Part shown: piece by piece, positions 43,016 through 50,700 of the stretch
Layout of the letters: each line of letters opens with the position of its first letter
Position numbering within the stretch: the first letter of the stretch is position 1
Origin: Thiorhodovibrio winogradskyi
Lineage (GTDB): Bacteria; Pseudomonadota; Gammaproteobacteria; Chromatiales; Chromatiaceae
Length of the DNA: 64,000 bases
Direction of reading: 5' to 3'
NCBI RefSeq assembly: GCF_036208045.1
Contig: NZ_CP121472.1
Span: 2,181,531 to 2,245,530, forward strand
Program-made: the position numbers and the translations under genes
The notes under the pieces: generated by a model
Databases searched by the model: none
What the model saw: the letters and a program-made list of their open reading frames with translations, nothing else
Told to the model about the DNA's origin: nothing

Positions 43016-43645
43016 ATGGCTGAACCGATTTACAACGTCTTATTCCTCTGTACCGGCAACTCGGCCCGCAGCATCTTTGGCGAATGCCTCATCCAACGCT
43101 GGGGCCAGGGCCGCTTTCGTGGCTTCAGCGCTGGCAGCCACCCGCGCGGCGAGATCAACCCGTTCGCACTCGAGGTGCTGCGCAAGTACAACCACGCCAC
43201 CGAGCACCTGCGCAGCAAGGATTGGGCGGAGTTCAGCCAGCCGGACGCGCCCGAGATGGACTTTGTCATCACCGTCTGTGATGCCGCGGCCACCGAGCTC
43301 TGCCCGACCTGGCCAGGGCAGCCACTGACCGCGCACTGGGGCATCACCGACCCTGCCACCGTCGAGGGCGAGCGCCTGACCCGACTGACGGCGTTCCAAA
43401 CCGCCTTTCGCGAACTGGACAACCGCGTCAAGATTTTCACCGCCCTGCCCATCGCCTCGCTGGATCGGCTCAAGCTGCAACGCGAGATGGATCGCATCGG
43501 CGGGCTGCGCGCGAACAATCTGGCCAAAGCCGACTGGCAAGCGGACATCAAGGCCGCCAGATCCCACTCTCAACCTCCCGAAGACCGAGGTTTCCGCCAT
43601 GACATCCAAGCATTTTCTGCTGGCCGGGTTGCTGATTGGCGCTAG
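43016..43645 (+). CDS. arsC: Arsenate reductase ArsC (low-molecular-weight phosphatase type)
   Basis: Reduces arsenate to arsenite using a P-loop cysteine. The active-site CX5R is Cys12-Arg18 (VLFLCTGNSARS), followed by GFSAGSHPRGEINPFALEVL and DFVITVCDAAATELCPTWPG, which holds the later resolving cysteines. The core ends near residue 170. It then continues in frame for about 40 residues of non-family sequence (SHSQPPEDRGFRHDIQAFSA), overlapping the pstS start by 47 bases, so the natural stop may have been lost. Thioredoxin- or glutathione-dependent type cannot be decided. Start at 43016 matches the family. Confidence 0.88.
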   Translation: MAEPIYNVLFLCTGNSARSIFGECLIQRWGQGRFRGFSAGSHPRGEINPFALEVLRKYNHATEHLRSKDWAEFSQPDAPEMDFVITVCDAAATELCPTWPGQPLTAHWGITDPATVEGERLTRLTAFQTAFRELDNRVKIFTALPIASLDRLKLQREMDRIGGLRANNLAKADWQADIKAARSHSQPPEDRGFRHDIQAFSAGRVADWR

Positions 43646-44690
43646 CCTTGTTGCTAGCCTAAGCGGCTGCGGCCCATCCGACCCCTCTGAGAAAGCCGCA
43701 TCCGGCGCGGCGGAAACCCGGGCAGCCTCGGCCCTGACGGCTGCCGGCTCCAGCTTCGCCGCGCCACTGATCAGTCGATGGATGAAACGCTATGGCGAGC
43801 AACACCCCGATCTGGCGCTGAGCTATGCCTCGGTTGGCAGTGGCGAGGGGATTAAGCGCTTCATCGCCGGGGAGGTGGCCATCGGCGCCACCGATGCACC
43901 ACTCAAGCCTGAGGAGATCGCCCAAATCGACGGCGCCTTCGCGCAGCTTCCCATCACCGGCGGCATGATCGCGCTGGCCTATAACCTGCCTGGTGTCGAT
44001 GGCCCGCTCAATCTGCCGCGTGATGTCTATGTGGATATTTTCCTCAACAAGATCCACCGCTGGGATGACCCACGCATCCAGGCGGCCAATCCTGGTTTGG
44101 CATTGCCCAGCAAATTGATTCAAGTAGTCGCCCGGCGCGACAGCAGCGGCACCACCTTTGCCTTCACCAACCATCTCGCCAGCATCGCGCCCGCGTGGGC
44201 CGAGCAATACAGTGTCGGCAAGCAGATTGGCTGGCCGTCCGGCACCATGCTCGCATCCGGCAACGAGGGCGTCGCCCAGCGGGTCAAAATCACTCACGGT
44301 GCTATCGGCTATGTCGAGGCCGGCTTCGCCCGCCGCCTGCATTTGCCACTGGCCTGGCTGGAAAATCGCACGGGTGGACTGATCGCACCCACCGCCGACA
44401 CCGGCCAGCGCGCCCTGGCCGATGGCTCGGATGCCATGCCGGAGGATCTGAGCGTCACCGTACCCGACCCCGAGGGCGCGCGCTCCTATCCCATTGTCAC
44501 CTTCACCTGGGCGCTGGTGCGGTCCGACTACCCGGAACCCTTCAACACCCGCGCGGTGCATGACTTCCTGCGCTGGACGCTGACCGAAGGGCAAGCTCAG
44601 GCCGCCGATCTGGGCTTCGTGCCCCTGCCGGAGACTCTGGCCAGGGCGAGCTTGCTGGAGCTCGATGGTCTGAGTGGGATCGCGCGCTGA
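43599..44690 (+). CDS. pstS: PstS-like phosphate/arsenate-binding lipoprotein of the arsenic island
   Basis: A 363-residue periplasmic binding protein. The lipobox SLSGC puts the lipidated Cys at residue 24. PstS motifs: LTAAGSSFAAPLISRWMKRY, YASVGSGEGIKRFIAGEVAI, GATDAPL, KIHRWDDPRIQAANPGL and RRDSSGTTFAFTNHL. No pstCAB genes are nearby, so it is an orphan binding protein, as is frequent in arsenic islands with gapdh and arsJ. It may discriminate phosphate from arsenate. Starts inside the arsC extension with GAGG upstream; terminated by the hairpin at 44753. Confidence 0.9.
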   Translation: MTSKHFLLAGLLIGASLVASLSGCGPSDPSEKAASGAAETRAASALTAAGSSFAAPLISRWMKRYGEQHPDLALSYASVGSGEGIKRFIAGEVAIGATDAPLKPEEIAQIDGAFAQLPITGGMIALAYNLPGVDGPLNLPRDVYVDIFLNKIHRWDDPRIQAANPGLALPSKLIQVVARRDSSGTTFAFTNHLASIAPAWAEQYSVGKQIGWPSGTMLASGNEGVAQRVKITHGAIGYVEAGFARRLHLPLAWLENRTGGLIAPTADTGQRALADGSDAMPEDLSVTVPDPEGARSYPIVTFTWALVRSDYPEPFNTRAVHDFLRWTLTEGQAQAADLGFVPLPETLARASLLELDGLSGIAR

Positions 44691-44752
44691 AGACAAGCCC
44701 TTAGCGCCTTGCGGATTTTTTTTGCATCGGCCACGGCGCCGAGATTCGATCA

Positions 44753-44793
44753 AGAGCCGGCGATCCGCAAGCCCGGGGCGCCGGCTCTTTTTG
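44753..44793 (+). terminator. Rho-independent terminator after pstS
   Basis: Perfect 10-bp stem AGAGCCGGCG (44753-44762) with CGCCGGCTCT (44779-44788), a 16-base loop, and a T-run directly after. It separates the arsC-pstS transcript from the promoter of gapdh-arsJ-permease. Confidence 0.88.
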
Positions 44794-44812
44794 TTGTGGT
44801 TTAATCTGTTTC

Positions 44813-44840
44813 TTGAAATATAACAGATAAAGGATATATT
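44813..44840 (+). promoter_or_regulatory. Promoter of gapdh-arsJ overlapped by putative ArsR operator 3
   Basis: TTGAAA (44813-44818) and TATATT (44835-44840) with a 16-base spacer form a good sigma-70 promoter. The spacer and both hexamers are covered by AAATATAACAGATAAAGGAT plus ATATT (44816-44840), the third copy of the island's shared motif. Binding there would block RNA polymerase, giving a simple arsenite-derepressible switch. Confidence 0.6.
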
Positions 44841-44876
44841 ATGCTCGCCAAGCGACGCCGCAGGAGACAATGAAAG

Positions 44877-45893
44877 ATGACCATCCGCATCGGTATCAAC
44901 GGCTTCGGCCGCATGGGACGGCTTGGGCTGCGCGCGGCCTGGGATCGGCTGGGCGCGGGCGAGCAGCCGCTTGCCTTCACCCGCATCAATGAGATCGCCT
45001 GCGATGCGGCGGGCAGTGCGCATCTGTTGGAATTTGACTCGGTGCACGGGCGCTGGGGGCATGACTGCGCGGGCGATGGCGAGCGCCTGAGCATCGACGA
45101 CCAGCCCTTGCATTACAGTTCAGTCAAAACCATCGCCGAGGTCGACTGGTCGGACTGCGACATCGTCATCGAGGCGACCGGCAAGCATCACAAGCAGCCG
45201 CAACTGCTGGAAGGCTATTTCGATCAAGGGGTGAAGAAAGTCCTGGTCGCGGCACCGACCCAGGGCGCGCTCGACATCGTCTATGGCGTCAATCATGAGC
45301 GCTACGATCCGGCGCGACATCGCCTGGTCACCGCTGCCTCCTGCACTACCAATTGCCTGGCTCCGGTGGTCAAGGTGTTGCACGAGCAGGTCGGCATCCG
45401 TCACGGCAGCATGACCACCCTGCATAACATCACCAACACCCAGCGCATCGTCGATCTGGGTCATAAGGATCCGCGCCGAGCGCGTGCCTGCGGCCAGTCG
45501 CTCATCCCAACAACAACTGGCAGCGCGCGGGCCATCACCAAGATCTTCCCCGAGCTGACCGGCAAGCTCAACGGCCACGCGGTGCGAGTGCCGCTGCTCA
45601 ATGCCTCGCTGACCGACTTTGTCTTCGAGGCCGAACGCAAGGTGACGGCCGAGGACATCAATGCGCTGCTCAAAAACGCAGCCGAGGGCGAATTGGCCGG
45701 AATTCTCGGCTACGAGGAACGCCCGTTGGTGTCGGTTGATTATTTGAACGACCCACGCTCGTCCATCGTCGACGCCCTCTCGACCCTGGTGATCGATGAC
45801 ACTCAGGTGAAAATCTACGCCTGGTACGACAATGAGTGGGGCTATGCCAATCGCCTGGTCGATATTGCGATAATGCTGGCCCATTCGCTCTGA
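44877..45893 (+). CDS. Glyceraldehyde-3-phosphate dehydrogenase of the ArsJ pathway
   Basis: A 338-residue GAPDH with the Rossmann motif [20 protein letters not shown] and active-site Cys in [13 protein letters not shown] near residue 154; [17 protein letters not shown] closes the fold. In arsenic islands such enzymes make 1-arseno-3-phosphoglycerate from arsenate and glyceraldehyde-3-phosphate, which ArsJ exports. The gene is immediately upstream of arsJ, which strongly supports that role rather than central glycolysis. It has its own promoter with an operator-like site. Confidence 0.92.
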   Translation: MTIRIGINGFGRMGRLGLRAAWDRLGAGEQPLAFTRINEIACDAAGSAHLLEFDSVHGRWGHDCAGDGERLSIDDQPLHYSSVKTIAEVDWSDCDIVIEATGKHHKQPQLLEGYFDQGVKKVLVAAPTQGALDIVYGVNHERYDPARHRLVTAASCTTNCLAPVVKVLHEQVGIRHGSMTTLHNITNTQRIVDLGHKDPRRARACGQSLIPTTTGSARAITKIFPELTGKLNGHAVRVPLLNASLTDFVFEAERKVTAEDINALLKNAAEGELAGILGYEERPLVSVDYLNDPRSSIVDALSTLVIDDTQVKIYAWYDNEWGYANRLVDIAIMLAHSL

Positions 45894-45923
45894 TGCAGCG
45901 GGTTTGATTCAAGAATAGCCGCC

Positions 45924-47273
45924 ATGAACAGCGCCACCCGCAATTATCTAACGGTGACGGCCGGCTACTGGGCCTTCACCATCACCGATGGCGCCATCCG
46001 TATGCTGGTGGTGTTGTATTTCCATCAGCTCGGTTATTCGCCCTTCGAGGTGGCGATGCTGTTCCTCTTCTATGAGGTGTTCGGCATCCTGACCAACCTG
46101 GTCGGCGGCTGGTTGGGGGCGCGCATTGGGCTCAATCTCACCATGCACATCGGCATGGCGCTGCAAGTGGTGGCGTTGCTGATGCTCACCGTCCCCGATC
46201 CCTGGCTGTCGGTGGTCTATGTGATGGCCGCCCAGGCGCTGTCGGGCATCGCCAAGGATTTGAACAAGATGTCGGCCAAGGCCTCGGTCAAGAGCCTGAC
46301 CGGTCAGGGCGCGGGGGCCGAGTCCAAGCTGTTCAAATACGTCGCGGTGCTGACTGGCTCCAAGAATGCGCTCAAGGGCGCAGGCTTCTTCGTCGGCGCG
46401 GCGCTGTTGCAAGGGATCGGCTTTCGTGGCGCGCTTTTCGCCATGGCCGGGGTGCTGTTTATGGTGTTGATCATCACCGCCCTGCTGCTGCCCTCGGGCG
46501 TTGGTAAGCTGAAGGAGAAAGCCAAGTTCACCCAGGTGTTCTCCAACACCCCGGCGGTCAACTGGCTCTCAGCCGCGCGTTTTTTTCTCTTTGGCGCGCG
46601 GGATGTCTGGTTCGTGGTCGCCTTGCCGGTGTTTCTCTATGAAGTGCTCGGCTGGTCGGCGACCCAGGTTGGCGGCTTCCTGGCGCTATGGGTGATTGGC
46701 TATGGTTTCGTGCAGGCCGGCGCCCCGGCACTGCTACGTGGGCGGGTGACTAGCGATGATCAGGGACGCCGCACGTGCGCCAGCCCGGGTGGCGCTGAGG
46801 CGCGTGGCTGGGCCTTCCTGCTGGCGCTGATCCCGACCGGCATGGCGTTGGCGATGATGTACGGGCCGGATCGGTTCCCGGCGCTGGCTGAGTCCTTGAC
46901 CGCCAACTCGGGGCTGGATTTGACATGGCTCACCACCCTCACCACAGGTCAGCTTCAGGGTGATATCCTGATCATCGGCCTGCTGCTGTTTGGCATTGTC
47001 TTCGCCATCAACTCGGCGCTGCATTCCTATCTGATTCTGGCCTATTCGGATTTCCAGAAAGTCTCGATGAACGTCGGTTTCTACTACATGGCCAATGCCG
47101 GCGGGCGGCTGATCGGCACTGTGCTGTCGGGACTGATTTACCAAACCCAGGGGCTGGTCGGCTGTCTGTGGTGGTCGGCGGGTTTCGTGCTTGCCGCTCT
47201 GCTCTTGTCCATCCCGCTGCCGGCAGTGGCGGCCACCAAACCTAACCCCAAAGAGGCGCCGGCCCATGGCTGA
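45924..47273 (+). CDS. arsJ: Organoarsenical efflux MFS transporter ArsJ
   Basis: A 449-residue major-facilitator protein that exports 1-arseno-3-phosphoglycerate. It begins MNSATRNYLTVTAGYWAFTI followed by TDGAIRMLVVLYFHQLGYSP, the ArsJ signature. Also characteristic are GIAKDLNKMSAKASVKSL and FKYVAVLTGSKNALKGAGFF. About twelve hydrophobic helices; a loop near residues 275-290 (RVTSDDQGRRTCASPGG) is hydrophilic. It follows gapdh by 30 bases and overlaps the permease gene by 8 bases, so all three are co-transcribed. Confidence 0.94.
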   Translation: MNSATRNYLTVTAGYWAFTITDGAIRMLVVLYFHQLGYSPFEVAMLFLFYEVFGILTNLVGGWLGARIGLNLTMHIGMALQVVALLMLTVPDPWLSVVYVMAAQALSGIAKDLNKMSAKASVKSLTGQGAGAESKLFKYVAVLTGSKNALKGAGFFVGAALLQGIGFRGALFAMAGVLFMVLIITALLLPSGVGKLKEKAKFTQVFSNTPAVNWLSAARFFLFGARDVWFVVALPVFLYEVLGWSATQVGGFLALWVIGYGFVQAGAPALLRGRVTSDDQGRRTCASPGGAEARGWAFLLALIPTGMALAMMYGPDRFPALAESLTANSGLDLTWLTTLTTGQLQGDILIIGLLLFGIVFAINSALHSYLILAYSDFQKVSMNVGFYYMANAGGRLIGTVLSGLIYQTQGLVGCLWWSAGFVLAALLLSIPLPAVAATKPNPKEAPAHG

Positions 47274-48231
47274 GGGGTTTTTTGTCACCCTGGGTAATCT
47301 GGTTGCTTATGACCTCTTTGGGCTGACGCCGGATTCACATCTGGGCGCGGCGGTGCACTTCTTCGTGATGGACACCGCCAAGATTTTCGTGCTGCTGGTG
47401 GTCATCATCTATCTGATGGGCCTGCTGCGCGCGCTCATGTCACCGGAGAAGGTGCGCGCCTATGTACGCGGCAAGCCGGTGTGGGCGGCGCGCGCCAGCG
47501 CCATTGGCCTGGGCGCTATCACGCCCTTTTGTTCCTGCTCCTCGGTACCGCTGTTCATCGGCTTTGTCGAGGCCGGGATTCCGCTGGGCGTGACCTTCTC
47601 CTTCCTGATCGCCAGCCCCATGATCAATGAGGTCGCGGTGGTGATTCTGATCGGCCTGCTCGGCTGGAAGCTGACCCTGCTCTATGTCGGCGCCGGGCTA
47701 TTGGTTGCCTGGTTCGGCGGGCTGATCATGGAGCGCTTCCGCCCCGAGCGCTGGGTGGAAGACTATGTGTGGAAGATCCAGGTCGGCGAGGCCCAGGTTC
47801 AAGCACCGGACAGCTCGCTTGCCGGTCGCCATCGCTATGCGCTGGGCGAGGTGCGCGAGATTCTGCGGCGACTGTGGAAATGGGTGCTGCTCGGCATTGG
47901 TGTCGGCGCCCTGTTTCACGGTTATGTGCCCGAGGACTGGGTGGCGACCCATCTCGACGCCTCCGCCTGGTACAGCGTGCCGGCGGCGGTCATCCTGGGC
48001 GTGCCGCTCTATTCCAACGCCACAGGGGTGATTCCGGTCGCCGAGGCGCTGCTCGGCAAGGGTGTGGCCATTGGCACTGTGCTGGCGCTGATGATGAGCA
48101 TCGCCGCGCTCTCGCTGCCGGAGCTGATCATTCTGCGCAAGGTCATCCGCTGGCCGGCACTGGCGCTTTATGTCGCGGTGCTGGCGATCTCCTTCACCCT
48201 GGTTGGATGGGGCTTCAATGCGATCATTTGA
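47266..48231 (+). CDS. COG0701/DUF318-type permease (ArsP-like) of the arsenic island
   Basis: A 321-residue membrane protein with about eight helices. The family core is GAITPFCSCSSVPLFIGFVE (conserved paired Cys-Ser-Cys), then FSFLIASPMINEVAVVILIG and the second-half VILGVPLYSNATGVIPVAEA. ArsP relatives export organic arsenicals, and others in this family have unknown substrates. The start at 47266 overlaps the arsJ stop. The thioredoxin-like gene at 41980 belongs to the same functional group as this permease in many genomes. ArsP is an inference from context. Confidence 0.82.
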   Translation: MAEGFFVTLGNLVAYDLFGLTPDSHLGAAVHFFVMDTAKIFVLLVVIIYLMGLLRALMSPEKVRAYVRGKPVWAARASAIGLGAITPFCSCSSVPLFIGFVEAGIPLGVTFSFLIASPMINEVAVVILIGLLGWKLTLLYVGAGLLVAWFGGLIMERFRPERWVEDYVWKIQVGEAQVQAPDSSLAGRHRYALGEVREILRRLWKWVLLGIGVGALFHGYVPEDWVATHLDASAWYSVPAAVILGVPLYSNATGVIPVAEALLGKGVAIGTVLALMMSIAALSLPELIILRKVIRWPALALYVAVLAISFTLVGWGFNAII

Positions 48232-48297
48232 AACGGATTCAAGAGGCGAGCATCGATCATGTGTCGAGCGTCTTCCGCATGCTGTTGCTGATAACAA

Positions 48298-48321
48298 AGT
48301 CCGCCCCAGATTCGCGGACTC
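48298..48321. other. Inverted repeat after the permease gene
   Basis: AGTCCGC and GCGGACT are separated by 9 bases (CCCAGATTC) about 65 bases after the permease stop. No T-run follows, so terminator function is uncertain; it may be a processing or rho-linked hairpin at the end of the arsenic island. Confidence 0.4.
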
Positions 48322-48436
48322 ATCACCGATATTCATAGTAGATAACACTGTGTCTATTTAGTGATACAGTTAATAAGCTGCCAGCAACGCTTGGGAGTAT
48401 CGCGTTCAGGAAGGGCCGCCCATAGCGCAAGTCTCA

Positions 48437-48802
48437 GGATCCGGCCATGCATCGGTCTGGGATTATACACGCACGCCGAGTGTCTACCTGCCACCCGAGT
48501 CAGTCGATTCGTCGTTACTGGAACCCTCGGAGCGTCGCACCCTGTGCGAATGGAAAGCTGAGGCTGAGTATTTACATGTCAGAGGACCGCAGGGACTCAT
48601 CTGCAATACCCTGTGGCGCTATCCGCGCGCTTGGGACGAAGCGGCCGTGATCGCCGGGTATTTTTCCTGCTATCCGGCGCGGCTCGCTTGCTTTGTCGCC
48701 GGCGAGCGCGTTCGACCCCAGGCCAGCGGCTAGTGTGGCGGCTGGATCACCGATAACGAGGTCGGGCCGTTCAAAGACGAGCCGGGCACCGGGTACTGGT
48801 AA
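48437..48802 (+). pseudogene. Decayed DUF427 gene (internal deletion plus nonsense codon)
   Basis: One frame reads ASVWDYTRTP, then directly VYLPPESVDSSLLEPSERRT, LCEWKAEAEYLHVRGPQGLI, WRYPRAWDEAAVIAGYFSCY and FVAGERVRPQASG, then a TAG at 48731-48733, then CGGWITDNEVGPFKDEPGTG and YW before TAA at 48800. These blocks are the DUF427 domain. About 40 residues expected between WDYPRPP-type and YLPPE-type motifs are missing, and the TAG replaces the aromatic residue normally before GGWI. It is therefore doubly broken. Function of DUF427 is not established. Confidence 0.8.
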
Positions 48803-48883
48803 CAGGTTGGGCTGATTGGACTGACTGGAAGCAGGGATGCCCAAGCCGCGCTTGCCCGCACTCAGGCATCAAGAACACAAAGG

Positions 48884-49435
48884 ATGCAGATTTACGGCAT
48901 CGATTTCACCAGTCGACCCAGGCGGGGCAAGCCCATGAAATGCCTGGCATGCCAGTTGGAAGACTTCACGCCCGCTCAATGTGCTGCTCGAAGCGCAAGG
49001 GAACTTCAGCCGTCGGTGCTATACACCAGAGACCAAACGCCCAATCTCACGCCCGATTCTACATGTCGATCTCGACGCCTTCTTCGCGGCCATTTCTGGG
49101 TCGATGCCGACGCCTGTCCACAGGTCATTAAGGACATTCAGTTCCGCGTTGCAGAGCGCTGCCAGATTGCTGGGTTCTATCTGCTCTATATTCCGACCCT
49201 GGCGCGCAAGATCCGCGTCTACCTGGAATGGAACTGGGCGATGTTCTCTCCGCCGGACATCGCGCATCTGCGCTTTCGGCGCACCCGTGATGAACTCGAT
49301 GATAAGCGCAGAAGCTTTGACGGCGATCTTCCGACGGAGCGACTCACAAGCTCATTTGAGATAGGAGCGCAGGACGCTCAGCACCTGTTTGAGGTTATCG
49401 CGCCTCTCCTCGGGTGTTTGGTCCTCCGTCCCTAG
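48884..49435 (+). pseudogene. Chimeric open frame stitched from fragments of several genes
   Basis: Though open for 183 codons, it is a mosaic. The start MQIYGIDFTSRPRRGKPM resembles the N-terminus of DUF429 proteins. Around 49060-49090 a neighbouring frame reads RPILHVDLDAFFAA, the start of a DinB (Pol IV) gene. In the main frame HFWVDADACPQVIKDIQFRV is the N-terminus of a DUF188/YaiI protein. Then FYLLYIPTLARKIRVYLEWN and WAMFSPPDIAHLRFRRTRD resemble the C-terminal tail of type II NADH dehydrogenases. None is complete. The last 84 bases overlap the minus-strand dmeR gene. I read it as rearrangement debris, not a functional protein. Confidence 0.65.
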
Positions 49436-49657
49436 GTGCTCGCGCAGATGGCCTTCCAGCACCTGTGCCATCAGGCCGTTGACCGCACCGCGAATCGCGG
49501 CGATTTGCTGCAGCACCGCCGAGCAATCGCTGTCCTGCTCAAGCGCGCGTTCCAAGGCAGCGACCTGGCCTTGAATCCGTCGCACACGCGCGAGCAGGGC
49601 TTTTTTGTCCTTGATTGTGTGGGCGATACCGGGGTAGGGTATCTGGTTTTGATCCAT
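49352..49657 (-). CDS. dmeR: RcnR/DmeR-type nickel-cobalt-sensing repressor
   Basis: A 101-residue all-helical repressor of the CsoR/RcnR family (KKALLARVRRIQGQVAALER). Residues His13, Cys45, His70 and His74 match the His-Cys-His-His metal site of RcnR with a constant offset of 10, which distinguishes nickel/cobalt sensors from copper (CsoR) and formaldehyde (FrmR) members. It is divergent from the dmeF exporter with only 17 bases between starts. The only ATG is at 49657, giving about ten extra N-terminal residues relative to RcnR. Confidence 0.88.
   Translation of the reverse strand: MDQNQIPYPGIAHTIKDKKALLARVRRIQGQVAALERALEQDSDCSAVLQQIAAIRGAVNGLMAQVLEGHLREHLGTEDQTPEERRDNLKQVLSVLRSYLK
49625..49643. 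promoter_or_regulatory. Putative DmeR operator (G-tract palindrome)
   Basis: GATACC-GGGGTAG-GGTATC, a perfect 6-bp dyad around a G-rich centre, the form known for RcnR/DmeR-family operators (inverted repeat flanking a G/C tract). It lies within codons 5-11 of dmeR and 32 bases upstream of dmeF, so one site can control both divergent genes. Confidence 0.6.
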
Positions 49658-49674
49658 TTTGCAGGTGCCCAGTG

Positions 49675-50622
49675 ATGCAAGACGCGGACGCGCTTGAGAA
49701 TTGGCAACACAGCCATGTCTTCGATCCGGGCAATCCGCTCGCCGAGCGCAACACTCGCTGGGTGGTGTGGCTGACAGCGACCATGATGGTGGCGGAGATC
49801 GCCGGGGGCTGGATCTTTAACTCCATGGCGCTGCTCGCCGATGGCTGGCACATGAGCTCCCATGCCTTGGCACTTGGGCTTGCCGTGCTGGCATACACCG
49901 CCGCGCGCCGCTACGCCAATGACCCGCGCTTCGCCTTCGGCACCTGGAAGATTGAAGTGCTGGCAAGCTACACCAGCGCCGTCTTTTTGGTCGGTGTGGC
50001 CGGACTCATGGTGTTTCAGTCCTTTGAGCGGCTGCTTGCGCCGACACCTATTCACTTCGACCAGGCGATTGCCATCGCCGTGATGGGTCTGCTGGTGAAC
50101 CTAGTCTGCGCCTGGCTGCTGAAAGACGGCCACGGCCATGCGCATCATCACCACCATCCTCACGATGGAGACCACCACCATCAGGATCTAAATCTGCGTG
50201 GGGCCTATCTGCATGTTCTGGCGGACGCCGCGACCTCGCTGTTCGCCATCGTCGCGCTCTTCGGCGGGAAGCTGTGGGGCGCGGTCTGGCTCGATCCGGT
50301 CATGGGTCTGATCGGCGCCACCCTGGTGGCGACCTGGGCCTACGGGCTGCTGCGCGACAGCAGCCGGGTGTTGCTGGATGCGGAGATGGATCGACCACTG
50401 GTCACTGAGATCCACGATCTGGTGGCCGGGCTGCCCGTCGTGGCCGATATAGCCGATTTGCATCTGTGGCGAGTCGGCAAGGGTCACTATGCCTGCATCC
50501 TGTCATTGGTGGTGAGCGAACCGCTCGAATCGGACGCGGTGCGCCAAGCCCTGAGCGTTCACGAGGAATTGGTTCACCTGACCGTCGAAATCCATCGTCG
50601 CCGCATCGCACCGACGACCTGA
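49675..50622 (+). CDS. dmeF: Cation diffusion facilitator DmeF (nickel/cobalt efflux)
   Basis: A 315-residue inner-membrane divalent-metal/proton antiporter. The N-terminus WQHSHVFDPGNPLAERNTRW is typical of DmeF. Metal site residues are seen in NSMALLADGWHMSSHALALG (D..H) and YLHVLADAATSLFAIVALFG (H...D). The loop between helices IV and V is His-rich (HGHAHHHHHPHDGDHHH). A cytoplasmic C-terminal domain follows (DLHLWRVGKGHYACILSLVV). The adjacent RcnR-type sensor points to nickel or cobalt as substrate rather than zinc. Confidence 0.92.
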   Translation: MQDADALENWQHSHVFDPGNPLAERNTRWVVWLTATMMVAEIAGGWIFNSMALLADGWHMSSHALALGLAVLAYTAARRYANDPRFAFGTWKIEVLASYTSAVFLVGVAGLMVFQSFERLLAPTPIHFDQAIAIAVMGLLVNLVCAWLLKDGHGHAHHHHHPHDGDHHHQDLNLRGAYLHVLADAATSLFAIVALFGGKLWGAVWLDPVMGLIGATLVATWAYGLLRDSSRVLLDAEMDRPLVTEIHDLVAGLPVVADIADLHLWRVGKGHYACILSLVVSEPLESDAVRQALSVHEELVHLTVEIHRRRIAPTT

Positions 50623-50700
50623 CTCCAGACCCTCCTTGCCATGCTATCAAGCGGATTGCCGCGGCGGCCGCTGGCGGTGACTGGCTCGGCGCGCGAGCGG

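Noticed and set aside
44716-44723. T-run just after pstS as a first terminator
   Set aside because: The stem before it is weak; the perfect hairpin at 44753-44793 is the convincing terminator.
43659-45113. 484-codon minus-strand frame across pstS and gapdh
   Set aside because: Runs antisense through two well-defined genes and a terminator; no homology visible.
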